This document shows positions 59,724 to 64,000 of a DNA stretch of 64,000 nucleotides, piece after piece (position 1 is the stretch's first letter; each line of letters opens with the position of its first letter). The stretch covers positions 6,019,001-6,083,000 of the forward strand of contig NC_064008.1 of assembly GCF_932276165.1 (NCBI RefSeq), in the 5' to 3' direction. Source of the DNA: Plutella xylostella (lineage: Eukaryota > Arthropoda > Insecta > Lepidoptera > Plutellidae). A program made the position numbers and the translations under genes. Under the pieces are notes generated by a model. That model ran no database searches. It worked only from the letters and a program-made list of their open reading frames with translations, and was not told the DNA's origin.

Positions 59724-61876
59724 GGTGCCAACTTTGTACTGAAAGAGTAGCGAGATGGAACCTTGTCACAGAGATAATTGAACTTGTGACGGTTATGTTG
59801 GATTCTTTTGGGAGTTCATTGTATTGTATTCATGTTAGAAGTGGCATGTTCGCTTTCTCTTTGGTTTGTTATTAAATGGTAAAATAGATCTGTAATTCGA
59901 TTAATGCAAGCTTTGGTTCGGTGAGTGTGTTGGTAAAGAACTAGGGGACGGCGGAGGTCGCAGGTTCGATTTCCATTTGTGAAAATTTTGGCGACAATTT
60001 CTTCAGGCTGATTATTATTATGTATGTTCATAATAACGTAAGTTGTAAATACGTTTTGTATGCCTTTTAGATGAAAAGTAAGTTTATTTGCAGATATTAT
60101 CAATTGTATGTACCTACTGAAGTATAATTTACCTTTTTAAAGAAAATTACCTTTCATTAAAAGCTTACTATAACGACTTTAGAGAAATCGGAATTTTCGT
60201 TAAAAAGCGTTCTAACAGTGATAGTTACTGCAAAAACTTGTATAACTTATGACAATTTATGTATGTAAATGAATCTAATAAATTAATACCTATTAACCGC
60301 TAAACACAAGCCAATTTAAGCTTTCTAAAGGGCTATTAAGGTTTTAATTCTTATTTCTCTCTCACGCTTGACGTCTCTTTCCAAGTTGGAGTTAGAGAGA
60401 AAATGTATAAAAAACGTAAGAATTTGTATACATTATATACTAATTTCATACTAATATATACCAATCTTTTCAGGATTATCTGAAAACCATAATACTTACA
60501 TATTTTGAATGGATATTATTTTAAATGTGAAAATGTCTATTAGGTTAACAAAACTATACTTAGTCTGAATAATATTCGAAGATATACTTATCCATGTTTA
60601 TTGAAAATTTAAATTATAACAATTATAGATATTCCCACAGCTGGTGGAACAAAATGGTTCATTTTATAAACCAGCTAATCTGTTTACTGAGTTGTAAAAC
60701 AGACTAATAAATGTAGCAAATACATCCGATTTCTGAAATAAGAATCGAGGCTAATGCAGCTTTTAAACCATTGTAGCGTTTATTTTATAGAAATCGGCTG
60801 CTGTTGTGTATTTAGAGCACTTGAGTTATGGAGAATTCACGGGTTTTGGACAATAGAGTAAGATGCTTTTACAAATATTCGGTAGGAAATAAGAAATGGT
60901 GTATAAATGATATTTGTATGTGGATTCCAATTTGTAGCATTATATCGCAAGCTTTTCTAATGTAGAGATTTGTCTAAACAGGTTTTATAAAACTGGTTCT
61001 CTACAAGAGTCGTATTTTCTCATTATTTGACAGAATTTACGTAAAGATATACATATCTGTGAACATTACTTTGGTACCTTTCTTTAGTAAAAAAGTATAT
61101 TTGTCAGATCTTTTTATGGCGACTAGGCTATAAATGAAAATGTAGGAACATTTATAGATTTCATATGTATATGATGTGGAGATAAAAGTATGTATTTTTT
61201 AATTAACTTTTATAAGCTATCAGCTTTTTATATGACGGTGAAGTAATAAGTAATTGTAGGTAAATCTGTATGGCAAACTATAAGAGGAGGCTAAAACTTA
61301 TTTATTATTTTTTTAATGCTTAAATGATAATACCTAAGTATATTATCTAGTACTTTACATGTAATGTCGATATTGTAATATACGCTCGTTTCAATACAAT
61401 TATTAGTTAAAATGCATGTTTGTTTTGGTTAAGCGAGCGGTACTGACGGTTCTAATTTTAAAATAGATTTAAGTGTGTTTATAAAAAATATTGAACTAAA
61501 CTAAATAGTTGTTAGCCTAGACGTGTTCTCAACATATCTCTTTTTACGTATATACTTACGGAAATATATAAACGTCCAAATCTTATACATGTTGTAGCAT
61601 TTTGTCTATGTCTGTACTTCCATAATCTGTTTGGTAGAAATAAAATGCAATTTACATGTACCCATTCTTGTTTGAAATACTTAGTTTGATGTCTAATCAA
61701 AGATAAATCATAATATCTGTAATTTGAACACAAAGAAATTGTAACTTTATTTCTGCTAAACGTAAACTATTGACTTCCGTACGCAGAATGTTCTATCGTA
61801 AATAATATTGTAATAGCTAAGAGAGTTGAGTATGTAATAATTTGGTGAGAATAAACAATTAATATGTCCCCTCTAG
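59724..61876 (+). other. mim: mim 3' UTR and probable polyadenylation region
   Basis: About 2.1 kb of AT-rich DNA follows the mim stop codon with no further coding exon or convincing ORF. Candidate poly(A) signals on the + strand include AATAAA at about 60280 and AATAAA at about 61850 (in GAGAATAAACAATT), the latter followed within 30 bases by a T/G-rich stretch. The second is a plausible end, but the sequence alone does not settle it. A diverged tRNA-like SINE head occurs near 59910-60000, so part of this UTR would be repeat-derived. Confidence 0.4.
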
Positions 61877-61945
61877 TCGAATGTTTTATTTATCATCCCT
61901 ATCCATTCTGAGCAACCCAGTCTTTCATAGACAATAAACTAATAC

Positions 61946-62092
61946 TTAGGTCCTGTTTCACAATGTCTAGTTATTGGCTACCTGTGAGATAAAATACATG
62001 CTGTCACTGTCAAAAAAATAATAACAGAGAGTGACAGCATGTATTTTATCTCACAGGTAGCCACTAACCAGACATTGTGAAACAAGGTCTTA
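61946..62092. mobile_element. palindromic MITE (TTAGGTCCTGTTTCACAATG ends)
   Basis: CCTGTTTCACAATGTCTAG pairs with CAGACATTGTGAAACAAGG and the inner arms ACCTGTGAGATAAAATACAT / ATGTATTTTATCTCACAGGT are exact complements. About 147 bp; it lies just beyond the predicted mim 3' UTR. Confidence 0.85.
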
Positions 62093-62499
62093 AAGGTGAT
62101 GCAAAATGATTGGGTTACTCACAGGATTAATTTGAACAACTTTTCGAAGGGTCGTAGAACAAAAGCCTTTGGGCTTAGTATACCACTTTTGCATACCCTG
62201 AATTGAAAAGGTTTAATGGCGGCATAATCAACGGTGAATGGTACCTACAGCAAAGCTTACGAGAATATCGGCTCAAGATCTGTGTACAGGGTAAATTGCT
62301 TTGGAGACGCTTTTAAAGTAAGTATAGGTAAGTAAGTATTTTTAAATTTGTGATGAATTAAAAATCGAAAGGAAGGAATGCAATAGGTGGCAATATAATA
62401 CCTAATTAAATATCCCTCTCTAGCAGGCATTATGAATTTATGATGTTTAAACTCTACAGCAAATAAAAACTTATTCATATCTTCTTACTTGAATTTTCA

Positions 62500-63510
62500 A
62501 CAGTTTAGCAAAAGTTTGTAAAAGAGGCTTATGTCCAAAATCGATTTCTTCCAGTCAAATTTTATTTTACAACTTCAGAAAAATATTTTCAGTGTGGTGC
62601 AAATTCGGTTATTTTTTTGTTATCTCTTACCGTTTTCGAGAAATAAGCAAATTAGTAAAATGTACCTAGTTTTTTCGTAATTCATGTAGTGTTGTAGGTA
62701 AAACGATATTCTATTTTAGTTCAATTTCTTTTTAGCAAAACTTTGTAAAAGAGGCTTATGACCAAAAACGATTTCTTCCAGACAAATTTTATTTGACAAC
62801 TTCAGAAAAATTTATTTTCAGTGGGGGTGTAGTTGTTTCACTCTAGGTGGTGAAAATTCCGTTATTTTTTTCATATCTCTTACCGTTTTAGAGATAAAAG
62901 CCAATTTGTAATTATGTGCTTAATTTCTTCTTTTAACTTCATCTTAAAAAACAAAACCAAACACTCACACCTTGTACTAATGTACCTACTCCCTTGCGGG
63001 GTAGGCAGAGGTGCATTGCTGCACCCACTTTTCGCCAGTGTTTATGTTAGTCCTAATGTAATAGGGGGCGGGCCTATTGCCATTTTACGGGCACATCCAA
63101 GACCCGAGAACAAATATCTGTGTTTAAACAAATATCTGCCCCAGCCGAACCGAACCCGGGACCTTCGGCTCAGTATTCAGGGTCACTAACCACTACGCCA
63201 TTCGGTCGTCTTAACTTCATGTAGTCCTAGGCAATCAACAAAAACGACACAATCCTATCTTACTTGAATTATTGTTCCGCAAAACTTTGTAAAAGAGGCT
63301 TATGTCCTAAAACGATTTCTTCCAGACAAATTTCATTTTACAACTTCAGAAAAATATTTTCAGTGGTTTCAGATACTTAGGGGGTGGTGAAAATTTGGTT
63401 ATTTTTTTGATATCTCTTACCGTTTCCGAGATATAAGCCAATTAGTAAAATGTGCTTAATTTCTTCTTTTATCTTCACCTAGTTCTAGGCAATCAACAAA
63501 AACGAGATAT
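62500..63510. repeat. three-unit tandem repeat, about 220-270 bp per unit
   Basis: Each unit has GTAAAAGAGGCTTATG, ACGATTTCTTCCAGACAAAT, ACTTCAGAAAAAT, TTATCTCTTACCGTTT and AATTAGTAAAATGT. Units start near 62513, 62731 and 63273; the second is enlarged by a SINE insertion. No ORF. Confidence 0.82.
62943..63210 (-). mobile_element. tRNA-derived SINE with 10-bp target duplication
   Basis: Reverse copy of the family at 47674: reads GACGACCGAATGGCGTAGTG on the minus strand, with a slightly damaged B-box. It is flanked by TTAACTTCAT on both sides (about 62933-62942 and 63211-63222). It sits inside the second unit of the tandem array 62500-63510. Confidence 0.8.
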
Positions 63511-63529
63511 CCTAAAACGAGATTTCCGA

Positions 63530-63720
63530 GATATAAGATAAGATAAGATAAGATATTCTTTATTTGCACACAAAAATATGGACAACAATACAAAACTTAA
63601 TCTACCACATATGTACAAATGGCGGTCTTATCGCTTAAAGCGATATACCTAAGCCAATTAATAAAATATGATTAATCGTGCATGCTACCTAGGCATGGTA
63701 CTTACCTAAACTAAAATTGC
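63530..63720 (-). mobile_element. LINE-like 3' end with (ATCTT)n tail, reverse
   Basis: AAGATAAGATAAGATATTCTTTATTTGCACAC at the left is the reverse of a 3' end with an AATAAAG-type signal and (TCTTA)n tail, shown here only in part. A matching end occurs at about 22757-22810. Confidence 0.5.
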
Positions 63721-64000
63721 TGATACGCACGATATTCTCTTATATTTTAGGGATTATTTAAATAAAACAAAATCGGTCCAAGTTTACCTAACATTTATTA
63801 AGATTATTAATTTCTAATTCAAAACTGTATAGAAATTAAAACAACCATCGCAAGATGAACAATCAGTCTTTTTGTAGATATTTTTTATCGATAATCTACG
63901 ATCAATACTAATACTAGAATAAAACTATGACAATTTAATATGCATAGGGTCAATTACCTACCTATCTCAAATATAATAATTTTAAAGTTATTTTACAACA

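Noticed and set aside
1..64000. CRISPR arrays, operons, bacterial promoters or riboswitches
   Set aside because: The window is eukaryotic nuclear DNA; tandem repeats here have no spacer structure and genes are spliced.

Overview
This window looks like nuclear DNA from a moth or butterfly (Lepidoptera). Genes are intron-rich with GT-AG introns. The background is AT-rich and crowded with repeat types familiar from Lepidoptera: tRNA-headed SINEs, RTE-like LINE 3' ends with (ATG)n tails, palindromic MITEs, hAT and Tc1/mariner remnants, and the widespread dispersed repeat containing a GACGGACAGACGGACA run. No bacterial or organellar genes were seen.

One large gene organises the window. Twenty-four consecutive in-frame exons on the + strand (9455-59723, 935 codons plus stop) encode a metastasis-suppressor-1 / missing-in-metastasis (MIM/MTSS1) protein. 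It has an N-terminal I-BAR (IMD) domain, a long Ser/Pro-rich linker and a C-terminal WH2 actin-binding motif. The 5' exons lie left of the window, so 1-9454 is probably intron. The 3' UTR starts at 59724.

Three complete genes lie inside mim introns, all on the opposite strand. Intron 2 (11304-25660) holds two CLIP-domain trypsin-like proteases in tandem. One has a single CLIP domain (14883-18180, 405 aa). The other has two CLIP domains (19022-24279, 440 aa) and resembles lepidopteran prophenoloxidase-activating proteases. Intron 14 (37234-48060) holds a 143-aa predicted secreted protein of unknown function (43934-46782, four exons); its longest exon is 214 bp, so it is easy to miss.

The most unusual feature is a set of partial exon copies scattered through the mim introns. 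Fragments of exons 6, 7, 8, 14, 16, 19, 20, 21 and 22 recur in the intron next to the parent exon. Most keep the exon 3' end, the 5' splice site and some following intron, but lack a usable 3' splice site. The exon 19 copies have become a 79-bp minisatellite and the exon 22 copies form a four-member dispersed array.

Mobile DNA includes a non-autonomous LTR retrotransposon (39084-41408, 5-bp target duplication, PBS and PPT) carrying twelve 62-bp GC-rich repeats open in all three frames. There are also two hAT-type elements with 8-bp target duplications (12934-14275 and 45045-46103, the latter nested in a MITE), a 5'-truncated RTE-like LINE with a 13-bp target duplication (56108-57082), a decayed Tc1/mariner-type transposase (about 29810-30330), several SINEs and many MITEs. 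Exon borders were read by eye from splice signals and reading phase; allow an error of about 1 base.
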